A stretch of 64,000 nucleotides of DNA from Nonomuraea zeae (GCF_005889725.1 NZ_VCKX01000010.1:1-64000); one strand, 5' to 3'. Counted from the stretch's first letter, positions 7,601 through 16,892 are shown. Made by a program: numbers and translations. Notes: generated by a model not told the origin, from the letters alone.

Positions 7601-8424
7601 GGGCCGGCGTCCTGGACGGCCGGGCCGTTCTGATCCGCGGCGAGCTGGCCGCGGACGTGGCCGTCCGCGGGTTGCCCGGCGAGCCGATGGCGCTGCTCGA
7701 ACGGTGGCCGGAGCTACGGGAGCTGGCGGCCGGCCTGCCGGACGACGCCTTCGACCTGCCGCTCGGCCAGGCCGCCTGGCAGGCGCCGGTGCCGAGGCCG
7801 CGGCAGGTGTTCGCCGTCGCGCTGAACTACCCGCCACACGCCGCCGAGGCCGGCTTCGACCCGCCGGAGCATCCGCTGGTGTTCACCAAGTTCCCGGCCT
7901 GCCTGACCGGACCGCGCTCGATCGTCACGCTGCCCGAGGGCAAGGTGGACTGGGAGGCGGAGCTGGTCGCGGTGATCGGGCGCCACGCCCACCGCGTCAG
8001 CGAGGAGCGCGCGTGGGAGCACGTGGCCGCGCTCACCGCCGGCCAGGACCTCTCCGAGCGAGTCACCCAGAGCAGGGGCGCGCCCGCCCAGTTCAGCCTG
8101 GGCAAGTCCTTCCCCGGTTTCGGACCCACCGGCCCGCTCCTGGTCACGCCGGACGAGCTGGCCGACCCGGACGACCTGGAGATCACCTGCCTGCTCAACG
8201 GCGAGGTGGTCCAACACGACCGCACCAAGTCGATGATCTTCCCGGTGCCGGAGCTGGTGGCCAGGATCTCGGCCGTGGTGCCGCTGCTGCCGGGCGACCT
8301 GATCTTCACCGGCACCCCGGCCGGCGTCGGCAACCGCCGTACGCCGCCCCGCTACCTGAGCGCCGGCGACGAGCTCGTCACCCGCATCGAGGGCATCGGC
8401 GAGCTGCGCCAGACCTTCCAATGA
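7597..8424 (+). CDS. Fumarylacetoacetate hydrolase (FAH) family protein 2
   Basis: This second FAH-type protein is 275 residues and only distantly similar to its neighbour. Metal ligands are visible as Glu120/Glu122 (VDWEAELVAVIG) and Asp151 (TAGQDLSERV), and the C-terminal FTGTPAGVGNRR is the classical FAH turn. The variant SRGAPAQFSLGKSF..FGPTGP is shared with ureidoglycolate lyase/2-hydroxyhepta-diene-dioate isomerase-like members. GTG start chosen because it overlaps the previous stop (GTGA). Two different FAH enzymes plus two SDRs in one operon indicate a pathway with a diketo-acid step; the exact substrate is not determined. Confidence 0.87.
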   Translation: MRAGVLDGRAVLIRGELAADVAVRGLPGEPMALLERWPELRELAAGLPDDAFDLPLGQAAWQAPVPRPRQVFAVALNYPPHAAEAGFDPPEHPLVFTKFPACLTGPRSIVTLPEGKVDWEAELVAVIGRHAHRVSEERAWEHVAALTAGQDLSERVTQSRGAPAQFSLGKSFPGFGPTGPLLVTPDELADPDDLEITCLLNGEVVQHDRTKSMIFPVPELVARISAVVPLLPGDLIFTGTPAGVGNRRTPPRYLSAGDELVTRIEGIGELRQTFQ

Positions 8425-8441
8425 CGACAGGAGAACGTCGC

Positions 8442-9227
8442 GTGTCAGAGCAGTCCATCCCCCGGCGCTTCGCCGGCAAGAGCGTGCTGGTGACCGGCGC
8501 GGGCACCGGTTACGGGGCCGAGATCGCCGTCCGCGCCGCCCAGGAGGGCGCCCGGGTCGCCGTGCACTACAACACCTCGGCCGCCGGAGCCGGACGTACC
8601 GTCGCCCGGATCGAGGAGCTGGGGGGCGAGGCGGTCACCGTCCAGGCCGACATCAGCCGCCACGACGACATCCGCCGGATGGCCGAGGAGGTCTTCGCCC
8701 GCTTCGGTGGCCTGGACGTGCTGGTCAACAACGTCGGTGACGTGGCGCCGGAGCAGATGTCCTGGCGCGACCTCACCGAGGAGTCGATCGACCGGGTGCT
8801 CGCGGTCGACGTGAAGGGCACCATGCTGTGCACGCACGAGCTCGGCTCACGCATGCTGGAGCAGGGCCACGGTGCGATCATCAACATCGGCTCCACGGTC
8901 ATCGTGCGCGGCAGCCCCCGCGCTCCGCAGTACGCCGCCGCCAAGTACGGCATCCTCGGCATCACCAAGTCCTACGCCGCGGCCTTCGCCCCCACGGTGC
9001 GGGTCAACACCTTCGCGCCCGGGTTCATCGAGACCGAGGCCACGCTGAGCCGGCACGACTGGCAGAGCGGCCGTCGCGAGGAGCTGATCTCCCGCACCCC
9101 GATGAGACGCGTCCCCGGGCCGGCCGAGCTGGCCGGAACCGCGCTGTTCCTGGCCACGGACGACGCCGCCCACATGACCGGCGTCTATCTCAACGCCGAC
9201 GGCGGCTACAACATGATCGGCGCCTGA
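8442..9227 (+). CDS. Short-chain dehydrogenase/reductase (SDR), FabG-like
   Basis: This 261-residue classical SDR has TGAGTGYGAEIA (cofactor loop), NNVGD, IINIGST (catalytic Ser) and YAAAK, with a normal YLNADGGY C-terminus. I chose GTG at 8442 because AGGAGA sits 7 nt upstream; an in-frame ATG at 8421 overlaps the previous stop (ATGA) but has no ribosome-binding site. It is the last gene of the PadR-controlled operon. It likely oxidises or reduces an alcohol/ketone intermediate of the same route as the FAH enzymes. Confidence 0.87.
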   Translation: MSEQSIPRRFAGKSVLVTGAGTGYGAEIAVRAAQEGARVAVHYNTSAAGAGRTVARIEELGGEAVTVQADISRHDDIRRMAEEVFARFGGLDVLVNNVGDVAPEQMSWRDLTEESIDRVLAVDVKGTMLCTHELGSRMLEQGHGAIINIGSTVIVRGSPRAPQYAAAKYGILGITKSYAAAFAPTVRVNTFAPGFIETEATLSRHDWQSGRREELISRTPMRRVPGPAELAGTALFLATDDAAHMTGVYLNADGGYNMIGA

Positions 9228-9240
9228 GAGGACCGCGCGT

Positions 9241-11115
9241 TCAGCCGTTCCCGGGGCCGGCGGCGCGCGGGTGCCAGGCGTGCGTATCGGCGGCATGGCC
9301 GAGCGGGAAGACCGGGTCCGCGGTGCCGCCCGGCAGGTCCTCCGGATGGGCCTCGACGGCGGCCATGGATCGGGGCAGCTCGAACGGCAGCCGCCCCTCC
9401 GGGCGCGCGTGCCCGAACACGACGTCGAGCACGGCGTCATCGCCGGCCCCGAAGTCGGCGACCAGCGCGGCGGCGCATCCGGCGAGCTCCGGGATGACGG
9501 CGGGGCGATCGAGGAAGACGTCGATCACGGTCGGCACGGTGGCGGCCAGCGCGCACAGGTGCTCACGCTGCCGGTCGGGCAGGTCGAGCCGGCCCTGGTG
9601 GAAGAACGCCTCCGGCAGCCCCTTCCTGGGCTCGTACGGAGCAGCGATGCGCACCAGCGCGGCGTCGGCGTCCTCCGGCCGGCCCACCACGGTCGCGTGC
9701 CCGGCGGCGAGGCCGGGGTCGATCCCCTCGACGTAGAGCCGGATCCCGGAGGCGAGCGGCAGCAGGCCGGAGTCGTTGCTCAGCAGCGTCATCGCCCGCC
9801 GCTGCGCCGCCGCGCCGGCCGCTGCGAAATCCGCCCGGCCCACGGTGGCCACCGCGCGTTCCTCGTCCACGTACGGGTCATCGAACAGGCCCAGCCGGAA
9901 CAGCACGGTCAGCACGCGCCGTACCGACTCGTCGATCCGCGCCTCGCTGACCCGGCCGGCGGCGAGCAGGTCGGTGATCACCTCGGGGCACCACTCCCCG
10001 CCGAGCTGGTCCACGCCGGCGTCCAGCAGGAGCAGCGCGCGCCCGGCCCGGTCGAGGTGCTCCACGCCCCACGCACGGGCCGGCCACAGGCTGCCGTCGG
10101 GCAGCACGGCGGCTGTGAGCAGGCCGAAATCGGTGCACACGACGCCGTCATAGCCCTCGTCGCGGCGCAGCAGCCCGGCCACCACCTCCCGGTCGAAGGC
10201 GAACCCGACCTCGCCGAGCCCCGGCACCCCCACCGGCCGGCCGTAGTACGGCATCACGGCGGCGGCCCCGGCGCGCAGCGACGGGCGGAACTGCTCGCGG
10301 TGCAGCTCGAACAGCCCGGCCGGATAGACCTGGTCCTTGCCGCGGGCGAAGTGCGCGTCCTCGCCGCCGGCCTGCGGGCCCGCGCCGGGCCAGTGCTTGA
10401 CCATGCCGGCGACGGAGCCGGGGCCGAGCCGCGCCCCCTGCAGTCCCTCGACGTAGGCGCCGGCCAGGCGGCCCACCACGTCCGGGTCGGCGCCGAACGT
10501 GCCGGCGGCGCGGCACCAGCGCGGCTCGCTGGCCAGGTCGGCCATGGGGTGGATCGCCAGCCGGATGCCCACCGCGGCGTACTCCGCGCGGATGACCCGC
10601 GCGAACTCGCGCACCAGCTCCTCATCGCCGATCGCGCCGAAACCGAGCGGTTCCGGCCAGCGCGAGCAGCCGCCGGAGGGGACCGAGGTCAGCGGGTTCT
10701 CGTTCGCGGAGTGGCGCGGATCCGAGGAGACCAGCACCGGGATGCCCAGCCGGCTGCCCGCGGCCAGGTCCTGCAGCCGGTTGTGCCAGCGGGCCAGGGG
10801 CCCGGCGGCGACCGGCGCCATCAGGGCCAGGCAGCGCAGGTGCAGGTCACGTACGGCGTGGGTGGTCGGAGCGGTGGGCAGCGGGCCCGCGGATTCCTCG
10901 GCCAGGCCGCCGTCGGGCCGGGCCGCGACGGGCGCGTGGCACATCAGCCCGGCCTTCTCCGCCGGCGTCATCCGGCTGATCAGGTCGCTCACCCGCTGCT
11001 CGATCGGTCGGGTCGGGTCTTCGTACGGGGCCATCACGCCGTCGCCGTCGAGGTCCCGGAAGGCGACGCCGTCTTGGATGGGCCGTGGTTCAATGCGTGA
11101 CACAGGCATGAGCAT
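9241..11115 (-). CDS. Glycoside hydrolase family 3 (beta-glucosidase/beta-xylosidase type)
   Basis: This 624-residue protein begins with the bacterial GH3 signature region (RVSDLISRMTPAEKAGLM), continues with the (beta/alpha)8 domain (HPMADLASEPRWCRAAGTFGADP, MVKHWPGAGPQ in the KHF/KHW position, MPYYG) and the nucleophile Asp329 in VVCTDFG, followed by the alpha/beta sandwich domain (RRAMTLLSND). No signal peptide or FnIII domain is seen, so it probably acts in the cytoplasm on imported glycosides. It lies downstream of, and co-directional with, an IclR gene. Start: ATG 11115 or the in-frame ATG at 11109; neither has a strong ribosome-binding site. Confidence 0.88.
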   Translation of the reverse strand: MLMPVSRIEPRPIQDGVAFRDLDGDGVMAPYEDPTRPIEQRVSDLISRMTPAEKAGLMCHAPVAARPDGGLAEESAGPLPTAPTTHAVRDLHLRCLALMAPVAAGPLARWHNRLQDLAAGSRLGIPVLVSSDPRHSANENPLTSVPSGGCSRWPEPLGFGAIGDEELVREFARVIRAEYAAVGIRLAIHPMADLASEPRWCRAAGTFGADPDVVGRLAGAYVEGLQGARLGPGSVAGMVKHWPGAGPQAGGEDAHFARGKDQVYPAGLFELHREQFRPSLRAGAAAVMPYYGRPVGVPGLGEVGFAFDREVVAGLLRRDEGYDGVVCTDFGLLTAAVLPDGSLWPARAWGVEHLDRAGRALLLLDAGVDQLGGEWCPEVITDLLAAGRVSEARIDESVRRVLTVLFRLGLFDDPYVDEERAVATVGRADFAAAGAAAQRRAMTLLSNDSGLLPLASGIRLYVEGIDPGLAAGHATVVGRPEDADAALVRIAAPYEPRKGLPEAFFHQGRLDLPDRQREHLCALAATVPTVIDVFLDRPAVIPELAGCAAALVADFGAGDDAVLDVVFGHARPEGRLPFELPRSMAAVEAHPEDLPGGTADPVFPLGHAADTHAWHPRAAGPGNG

Positions 11116-11146
11116 GACGGCGGGCGACGCCGGTCACCTATCGCCA

Positions 11147-11161
11147 TGCCATTCATTGGCA
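11147..11161. promoter_or_regulatory. Short palindrome between IclR gene and GH3 gene
   Basis: TGCCA-TTCAT-TGGCA, a perfect 5-bp-arm inverted repeat 31 bp before the GH3 start. A related CATTGATTGGCA overlaps the start of the IclR gene at 12048-12059. Possible IclR site, weak evidence. Confidence 0.3.
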
Positions 11162-11189
11162 GGACCGCCGGGAGGACGACGCGGCCGGC

Positions 11190-12059
11190 TCAGAGCTGGG
11201 AGTCGGGAGCGCCGCTTGAACGGCGCGCGCCCAGTTCGCGGGAGATGCTCCGCGCGGCGGTCTGGACCGCCAGTCCCAGCAGCCGAGGCTGCGCGACCCG
11301 CTTCGGCACCAGGACCCCCAGGACGCCCACCGCCGTCTCGTCCTGGCCGAAGACCGGCGCGGCGATCGAGACGATGGTCTCGGACTCGTCCTCACGGCGG
11401 AACACCGCCAGCCGCTTCAGCCGCACGTCGGCCAGGGTGCGGCGCAGAGTGTCGGCGGGGATGAGCCGGTTGCCCGGCTCGCTGTAGACCGGCTTGGCCA
11501 GCAGCTCCTCCTGCACCTCCTGGGGCGCGAAGGCCAGCAGGACCAGCCCGACCCCGGTCGAGTGCAGGGGAAGCCGGCCGCCGGTCCGGTATTCCACCGA
11601 CGCCGCCTGGCGCGCGGACAGCCGCTCCACGAGCATCGCCTGCATCCCGTCGCGGACGGCGAGCTGCACGTGCTGACGGGTGACTTCGGCCAGGTCGTGC
11701 ATGAAAGGCAGGGCGACCTCGCGGAGCCCGTGCCCGCGCGGCGCCAGCGTGGCGACCTCCAGCAGCCGGAGGCCGACGCAGTATCGGCCCGCGCCGTCCC
11801 GTTCGAGCGCGCCCCAGCTCACCAGGCGAGCCGCCAGGCGCAGGGCGGAGCTCAGCGGGATCGCGCTGCGGCGGCTCAGCTCGGCCAGCGTCAGTACGCG
11901 GTGATCGGCGTCGAACGCCGCGAGCAGGGACAGGGCGCGGTCCACGACGGGCTCGCCGTGCGGGGGCCGGCGTCCGCGCGCCGGTGCGGAAGCCGTTCCG
12001 GTCGCCCGCACATCGGGTTGGCCGGATTGTGATGACCCGGGCCTTTCATTGATTGGCAT
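11190..12059 (-). CDS. IclR-family transcriptional regulator
   Basis: This 289-residue IclR protein has the winged helix at about residues 38-100 (VVDRALSLLAAF, LTLAELSRRSAIPLSSALRLAARL) and the effector-binding domain after it (PLHSTGVGLVLLAF, SIAAPVFGQDETAVGVLGVLVP). The N-terminal 35 residues are low-complexity and rich in P, R and S. It is divergent from an MFS transporter (12189) and upstream of GH3 on the same strand, so it is placed to control glycoside uptake and hydrolysis. The natural inducer may be a sugar or aglycone from the GH3/GH78 reactions (inference). Confidence 0.88.
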   Translation of the reverse strand: MPINERPGSSQSGQPDVRATGTASAPARGRRPPHGEPVVDRALSLLAAFDADHRVLTLAELSRRSAIPLSSALRLAARLVSWGALERDGAGRYCVGLRLLEVATLAPRGHGLREVALPFMHDLAEVTRQHVQLAVRDGMQAMLVERLSARQAASVEYRTGGRLPLHSTGVGLVLLAFAPQEVQEELLAKPVYSEPGNRLIPADTLRRTLADVRLKRLAVFRREDESETIVSIAAPVFGQDETAVGVLGVLVPKRVAQPRLLGLAVQTAARSISRELGARRSSGAPDSQL

Positions 12060-12145
12060 CTCGGCTTAACGGTACAGCGCCACGGCGTCATCCTTCCGGG
12101 CAAGCCAGGCGCGGGACGGTCGACGGCCTCCGACAAGCCCTCACA

Positions 12146-12161
12146 CCATCGCCGCCGATGG
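12146..12161. promoter_or_regulatory. Palindrome upstream of the MFS transporter
   Basis: CCATCG-CCGC-CGATGG inverted repeat 28 bp before the transporter start, in the gap divergent from IclR. Candidate regulator site; GC-rich palindromes also arise by chance. Confidence 0.35.
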
Positions 12162-12188
12162 CTGACCGCTCGGCGAAAGGTGTCCACG

Positions 12189-13505
12189 ATGAGTACTTCT
12201 GACCTGCAGGGCGAGAGCGTGCCGGACCCGGCGGGCATCGGCTCGGCCGACCGCGACACTCCGCCGGACGGCTGGCCCAACCCGCGCCAGGGCTTCCTGT
12301 TCTTCCTCGGCCTCGCCGCGATCGGCGCCGCGATGGCCAACCTCGTGCCCGCCGTCCTGACGCTGTCGATCAAGGCGACCGTGATCGCGCCGGATGACGC
12401 CGCCACCGTGGTCTCCATCGTCACCAGCATCAGCGCCCTGTGCTCGCTCCTCGTGTTCCCCGTGTTCGGCAGGCTCAGCGACCGCACCATCGGCCGGTTC
12501 GGCCGGCGGCGGCCGTACCTGCTGCTGGGCGCCGTGCTGTTCGCGGCCGGCGCGCTCACCATGCTGGCGGGTGACACCACGCTGGTGCTGACGGCCGCGG
12601 GCATCGTCACGGCGGTGGGGTTCAGCTCGGCCACTGTCGCGCTCACGGCGGTCGTCGCCGACCAGTTCGCGCCGGACCGGCGGGGACCGGCCTCGGCCGT
12701 CATCGGGCTGAGCCTGCCGGTCGGCGCGGTCGTGGGCCTGTTCATCGCGCAGTCGGTCGCGCCGAATCTGGCGGCGATGATCCTGCTCCCCGCGGGAGTC
12801 GCGGCTCTCGGCTGCGCCCTGTTCGCCGTCATGCTGAAGGACAAGGAGCTGTCGCCGGCCGAACGTCCGCCTTTCGGCTGGGGTGAGGTGCTCGGCACCT
12901 TCTGGGTGAACCCCGCGCGCAGCCCCAACTTCGGCTGGGCCTGGCTGAGCCGCTTCCTGGTCTTCCTCGGCGTGGCGGCGATCCAGGCGTACCAGGTCTT
13001 CTACCTGATGAACGCCCTGGGCTTCGCGCCGGCGGAGGTCGCGGGGGCCGTCTTCCTGTCGACGCTGGTCCTCACCGCCGCCGCCCTTGTCTTCGCCCCC
13101 ATCGCCGGCAAGATCTCCGACCGGATCAGGCGTCGCAAGCCGTTCGTCATCGCATCGGCGCTGATCTTCGGGGTCGGCCTCCTGCTTGCCGCCTTCGCGA
13201 CCTCCTTCCCCTTCTTCCTGTTCGCGATCGGCGTCGTCGGGCTCGGCCAAGGGGTCTACTTCGCGGTCGACATCGCGCTCGTGACGGAGATCCTGCCCGA
13301 CCCGGCCAACCCGGCGAAGGACCTCGGGATCATGAACCTCGCCAGCAGCCTGCCGGCCTCGATCCTGCCGGCGATGGCTCCCGCGATCCTCTCGATCGGC
13401 GCCTCGGCGGCGGCCCCGCAGAACTTCTCGGCGCTGTTCCTGTTCGGAGCGCTCGCGGGCCTGCTGGGCGCGGCCCTGATCCTGCCCATTCGAAACGTCA
13501 GGTAG
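12189..13505 (+). CDS. MFS transporter, glycoside/sugar symporter-like
   Basis: This 438-residue integral membrane protein shows about 12 hydrophobic segments in two halves, with the MFS inter-helix motifs GRLSDRTIGRFGRRRPYLL (after TM2) and GKISDRIRRRKPFVI (after TM8). This GRLSDRT...GRRRPY form is typical of SLC45/sucrose-symporter-like and related actinobacterial carriers. ATG chosen with GAAAGG 8 nt upstream; a GTG three codons earlier is in frame. Divergent from IclR and near GH3 and GH78, so import of a plant glycoside or oligosaccharide is likely but unproven. Confidence 0.87.
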   Translation: MSTSDLQGESVPDPAGIGSADRDTPPDGWPNPRQGFLFFLGLAAIGAAMANLVPAVLTLSIKATVIAPDDAATVVSIVTSISALCSLLVFPVFGRLSDRTIGRFGRRRPYLLLGAVLFAAGALTMLAGDTTLVLTAAGIVTAVGFSSATVALTAVVADQFAPDRRGPASAVIGLSLPVGAVVGLFIAQSVAPNLAAMILLPAGVAALGCALFAVMLKDKELSPAERPPFGWGEVLGTFWVNPARSPNFGWAWLSRFLVFLGVAAIQAYQVFYLMNALGFAPAEVAGAVFLSTLVLTAAALVFAPIAGKISDRIRRRKPFVIASALIFGVGLLLAAFATSFPFFLFAIGVVGLGQGVYFAVDIALVTEILPDPANPAKDLGIMNLASSLPASILPAMAPAILSIGASAAAPQNFSALFLFGALAGLLGAALILPIRNVR

Positions 13506-13524
13506 CGTTCCCCGCCGCGACGGC

Positions 13525-14160
13525 TCAGCCGCGGCCCAGGCCGCGGCCGTCGACGGTGATCGAGCGCGCCAGGCGGTCCAGGTGCGCGCGCACCGCACCG
13601 GCCAGGTCGAGCGTGCCGCCGCTGATGACCCACTGCAGTTGCAGGCCGTCGCTGGCGGCGATGTACTCACGCGCCACCGACGCGAAGTCGACGTCCTCGC
13701 GGAAGTGGCCGGAGCGGGCGCCGTCGCGCAGCCGCCGGGTGATCTCCGCGACGGCCTGCTCGTAGCGCTCGGCGAACAGGGCCTGCGCCGGGCCGGCCCG
13801 GTCGACCGCTTCCGCGGAGATCAGCACGAACAGCTCGATGAGCCCCGGCTGGGCCAGATGCCGCTCGGTGGTCTCGACCATCGCGTGCAGGACGTCCAGG
13901 CCGGTGGCCTCGGCGGGCAGCCCGGCCCACCAGGTGGCGTCCCCGGCCAGACGGTGCTCGGCGACGGCCAGCAGCAGGTGCTTCTTGCTGGGGAAATGGT
14001 GCAGCAGCCCGCCTTCGCTGAGCCCGGCGTCGGCGGCGATCTGCGCCATCGAAGTGGAGTGATAGCCGCCCGCCTCGGCGAACCGTCGCGCGGCCAGCTC
14101 GACGATCTTGGCGCGGCGCGCCGTCCCGACCGCGTAGCCGCCGCGCCGGGAGGTCTTCAT
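13525..14160 (-). CDS. TetR-family transcriptional regulator
   Basis: This 211-residue protein has a TetR helix-turn-helix at about residues 15-60 (KIVELAARRFAEAGGYHSTSMAQIAADAGLSEGGLLHHFPSKKHLL pattern) and an all-helical ligand domain. ATG 14160 has GGGAGCC immediately upstream; longer in-frame extensions run through the operator and are rejected. It is divergent from the GH78 rhamnosidase, with a near-perfect 24-bp palindrome in between, so it probably represses both genes and is relieved by a product of rhamnoside breakdown. Confidence 0.9.
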   Translation of the reverse strand: MKTSRRGGYAVGTARRAKIVELAARRFAEAGGYHSTSMAQIAADAGLSEGGLLHHFPSKKHLLLAVAEHRLAGDATWWAGLPAEATGLDVLHAMVETTERHLAQPGLIELFVLISAEAVDRAGPAQALFAERYEQAVAEITRRLRDGARSGHFREDVDFASVAREYIAASDGLQLQWVISGGTLDLAGAVRAHLDRLARSITVDGRGLGRG

Positions 14161-14210
14161 GGCTCCCGAGCCTACCGGTCCGCGGCAGGTGAAGGCATGG
14201 ATCGCCGAAT

Positions 14211-14234
14211 GAAAACCGAGTAATCTCGGTTTTC
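14211..14234. promoter_or_regulatory. TetR operator between regulator and rhamnosidase
   Basis: Arms GAAAACCGAG (14211-14220) and CTCGGTTTTC (14225-14234) are perfect reverse complements around TAAT. It is centred in the 118-bp divergent gap, the expected place and size for a TetR operator. Confidence 0.7.
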
Positions 14235-14278
14235 GCGCTTCGGCAGGCAGCGCACCCCCGCGAGGCAGAAAGTCCCTC

Positions 14279-16888
14279 ATGACCGCACCCACCCACCTTC
14301 GCGTCGAGCACCTCGACGAGCCGCTCGGCATCGGCACGCCGCGCCCACGCCTGTCGTGGTGGCTGCCGGCCGGCAGCTCACGCCAGCTCGCGTACCGCAT
14401 CCAGGCGGACGGGTGGGACTCCGGCGCCGTCGGCTCGGCGGCCAGCGTGCTGGTCCCCTACGAAGGGCCGCTCCCCCGGTCGGGGCAGCGCGTGACCTGG
14501 CGGGTGAAGGTATGGACGGACACCGGGGAGAGCGGCTGGTCCCGGCCGTCCTGGTGGGAGCCCGGCCTGCTGGAGCCGGACGACTGGACCGCGGCCTGGA
14601 TCAGCCCGGCCGATCCGCGGGCGGCCGCACCCGGTGAGCGTCCCGCCTACCTCCTGCGTACCGAATTCGCCCTGGACAAGCCGGTGGTCAGGGCCCGCGC
14701 GCACGCCACCGCGCGCGGCCTGTACGAGCTCCACTGCAACGGCAGCCGGGTGAGCGACCTCGAGTTGCTGCCCGGGTTCACCTCGTACCGGACGCGGCTG
14801 CAGGTGCAGACGTTCGACGTCACACCGCTGCTGCGGCAGGGGCCCGGCGTGCTCGGCGCGGTGCTGTCCGACGGCTGGTACCGCGGACGGCACGGCTTCC
14901 TGCGGCTGCCCGATCAGTGGGGCGAGGAGGTCGCCCTGCTCGTTCAGCTCGTCGTCGACCATCCCGGCGGCAGCAGGACGGTGATCGGGACGGGCCCGGA
15001 CTGGCGGTGGGCCACCGGCGCGATCGTGTCCGCCGACCTCATGGACGGCCAGCGCGTCGATCTGCGCGAGGACCTGCCCGGCTGGTCACGGCCCGGACCG
15101 TGCGGCGGTGTCTGGAGCGACGTGGCGCTCGCCGAGCCGGAGCAGGCCCGGCTGGTCGCCTCCCCCGGCCCGCCCGTGCGGGCGGTGGAGACCCTGCGCC
15201 CGGTCGCCGTGACCACGGTGCGTCCCGGCGTCCAGGTGATCGACCTGGGACAGAACATCAACGGCCGGCTACGCCTGACCGGCCTCGGCCCGGCGGGCAC
15301 GACGCTGACCCTGACCCACGGGGAGGCGCTCACCCCTGACGGCGACGTGACCACCGAGAACCTGCGCGCCTTCGACTTCGCCACCCGCGCGCCGCTCCCG
15401 GCCGGCCAGACGGACCGGGTGACGGCGGCGGGCCTGGACGGGGAGACCTTCGAGCCCCGGCACACCACCCACGGCTTCCGCTACGCGCGGGTGGAAGGCC
15501 ACCCGGACGGCCTGGCGCCCGGCGACGTGGCCGGCGTCGTCGTCCACACCGACCTGCGGCGCACCGGCTGGTTCCGGTGCGCCGACGAGCGCCTGAACCA
15601 GCTGCACGAGGCGGCGGTGTGGAGCTTCCGCGGGAACGCGTGCGACATCCCGACCGACTGCCCGCAGCGGGAACGGGCCGGATGGACCGGCGACTACCAG
15701 CTGTTCGCGCCGGCCGCCGCGTTCGTCTTCGACGTCGCGGGCTTCACCTGGAAGTGGCTGCGCGACGTGGCGGCCGAACAGTGGCCGGACGGCCGCGTCC
15801 CGAACTACTCCCCCGGCCAGCCGCCCTTCCTCCTCAGCCCGGCCGAGGCCGGCATGACCGGCTCGGCGGGCTGGGGTGACGCGATGGTGAACGTCCCGTG
15901 GGAGATGTGGCGCGCGTACGGCGATCGCGACCTCCTCGCCGAGTTCTACCCGGCGATGCTGCGCTGGGTGGACTTCGGCGCCACCCGCGCGCGTGAGCAC
16001 GGCCACCCCGGCCGGGCGCCCGGGCCCCACGACCGCTACCTGTGGGACACCGGCTTCCACTGGGGCGAATGGCTCCAGCCGGACGGCCCGCAGCATCCGG
16101 AGCCCGACCGCGACCACAGCGTGGTCGCCACCGCCTACCTGCACCGTTCCGCCCGCCTGGTGGCCGGCATCGCCCGGCTGCTCGGCCACCAGGGCGACGC
16201 CGCCCGCATGGACGAGCTGGCCGCGGGGACGCTGATGGCCTGGCGGCACGCGTTCGTCCGCCCGGACGGTGGCCTGGCCGTGGACGACCAGGCCACCCAC
16301 GTGCGGTCGCTCGCGTTCGACCTGGTCCCGCCCGCGCACCGGGCCCTGGCGGCAGCGCGCCTGGCCGAGCTCGTCCGCCGGGCCGGCACCCATCTGACGA
16401 CCGGCTTCCTGGCCACCCCTCATCTGCTGCCGGTACTGGCCGACAACGGTCATTTGGACGTGGCGTACGAGCTGCTGCTGCGCGACACCGCCCCGTCCTG
16501 GCTGCACATGATCGAGCAGGGGGCGACCACGATCTGGGAACACTGGGAGGCCGTCGGCGGTGACGGCACGGTGCGGGGCTCGCTCAACCACTACAGCAAG
16601 GGCGCCGTGATCTCCTTCCTGCACACCCACGTGGCCGGAATCCGCCCGCTGGAGCCGGGTTACCGCCACTTCGCCGTCGCGCCCCGGCCGGGCGGCGGCC
16701 TGAGCTGGGCGGAGGCCGAGCTGCACAGCCCGTACGGGCGGATCCTGTCGTCCTGGCGCGTCACCGGGGACGAGCTGGAGCTGCGGATCGAGGTGCCGCC
16801 CGGCACGACGGCGGACGTGCGCCTGCCCGGGGCGGAAGGGCACGCGACCACCGCCCCCGGCACCCATACCTACCGCACGAGGCTCTGA
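14279..16888 (+). CDS. Alpha-L-rhamnosidase, glycoside hydrolase family 78
   Basis: This 869-residue enzyme follows the GH78 plan: N-terminal beta-sandwich starting LRVEHLDEPLGI..PRPRLSW, an alpha-L-rhamnosidase N domain (LRTEF..RARAHATARGLYELHCNG, DGWYRGRHGF), then the (alpha/alpha)6 barrel with DCPQRERAGWTGD at about residue 460 (general acid region) and the TIWEHWE block near residue 750 (general base region), and a C-terminal beta domain. It removes terminal L-rhamnose from flavonoid, saponin or oligosaccharide glycosides. No signal peptide, so it is intracellular and acts after uptake. Likely controlled by the divergent TetR protein. Confidence 0.92.
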   Translation: MTAPTHLRVEHLDEPLGIGTPRPRLSWWLPAGSSRQLAYRIQADGWDSGAVGSAASVLVPYEGPLPRSGQRVTWRVKVWTDTGESGWSRPSWWEPGLLEPDDWTAAWISPADPRAAAPGERPAYLLRTEFALDKPVVRARAHATARGLYELHCNGSRVSDLELLPGFTSYRTRLQVQTFDVTPLLRQGPGVLGAVLSDGWYRGRHGFLRLPDQWGEEVALLVQLVVDHPGGSRTVIGTGPDWRWATGAIVSADLMDGQRVDLREDLPGWSRPGPCGGVWSDVALAEPEQARLVASPGPPVRAVETLRPVAVTTVRPGVQVIDLGQNINGRLRLTGLGPAGTTLTLTHGEALTPDGDVTTENLRAFDFATRAPLPAGQTDRVTAAGLDGETFEPRHTTHGFRYARVEGHPDGLAPGDVAGVVVHTDLRRTGWFRCADERLNQLHEAAVWSFRGNACDIPTDCPQRERAGWTGDYQLFAPAAAFVFDVAGFTWKWLRDVAAEQWPDGRVPNYSPGQPPFLLSPAEAGMTGSAGWGDAMVNVPWEMWRAYGDRDLLAEFYPAMLRWVDFGATRAREHGHPGRAPGPHDRYLWDTGFHWGEWLQPDGPQHPEPDRDHSVVATAYLHRSARLVAGIARLLGHQGDAARMDELAAGTLMAWRHAFVRPDGGLAVDDQATHVRSLAFDLVPPAHRALAAARLAELVRRAGTHLTTGFLATPHLLPVLADNGHLDVAYELLLRDTAPSWLHMIEQGATTIWEHWEAVGGDGTVRGSLNHYSKGAVISFLHTHVAGIRPLEPGYRHFAVAPRPGGGLSWAEAELHSPYGRILSSWRVTGDELELRIEVPPGTTADVRLPGAEGHATTAPGTHTYRTRL

Positions 16889-16892
16889 CCTG

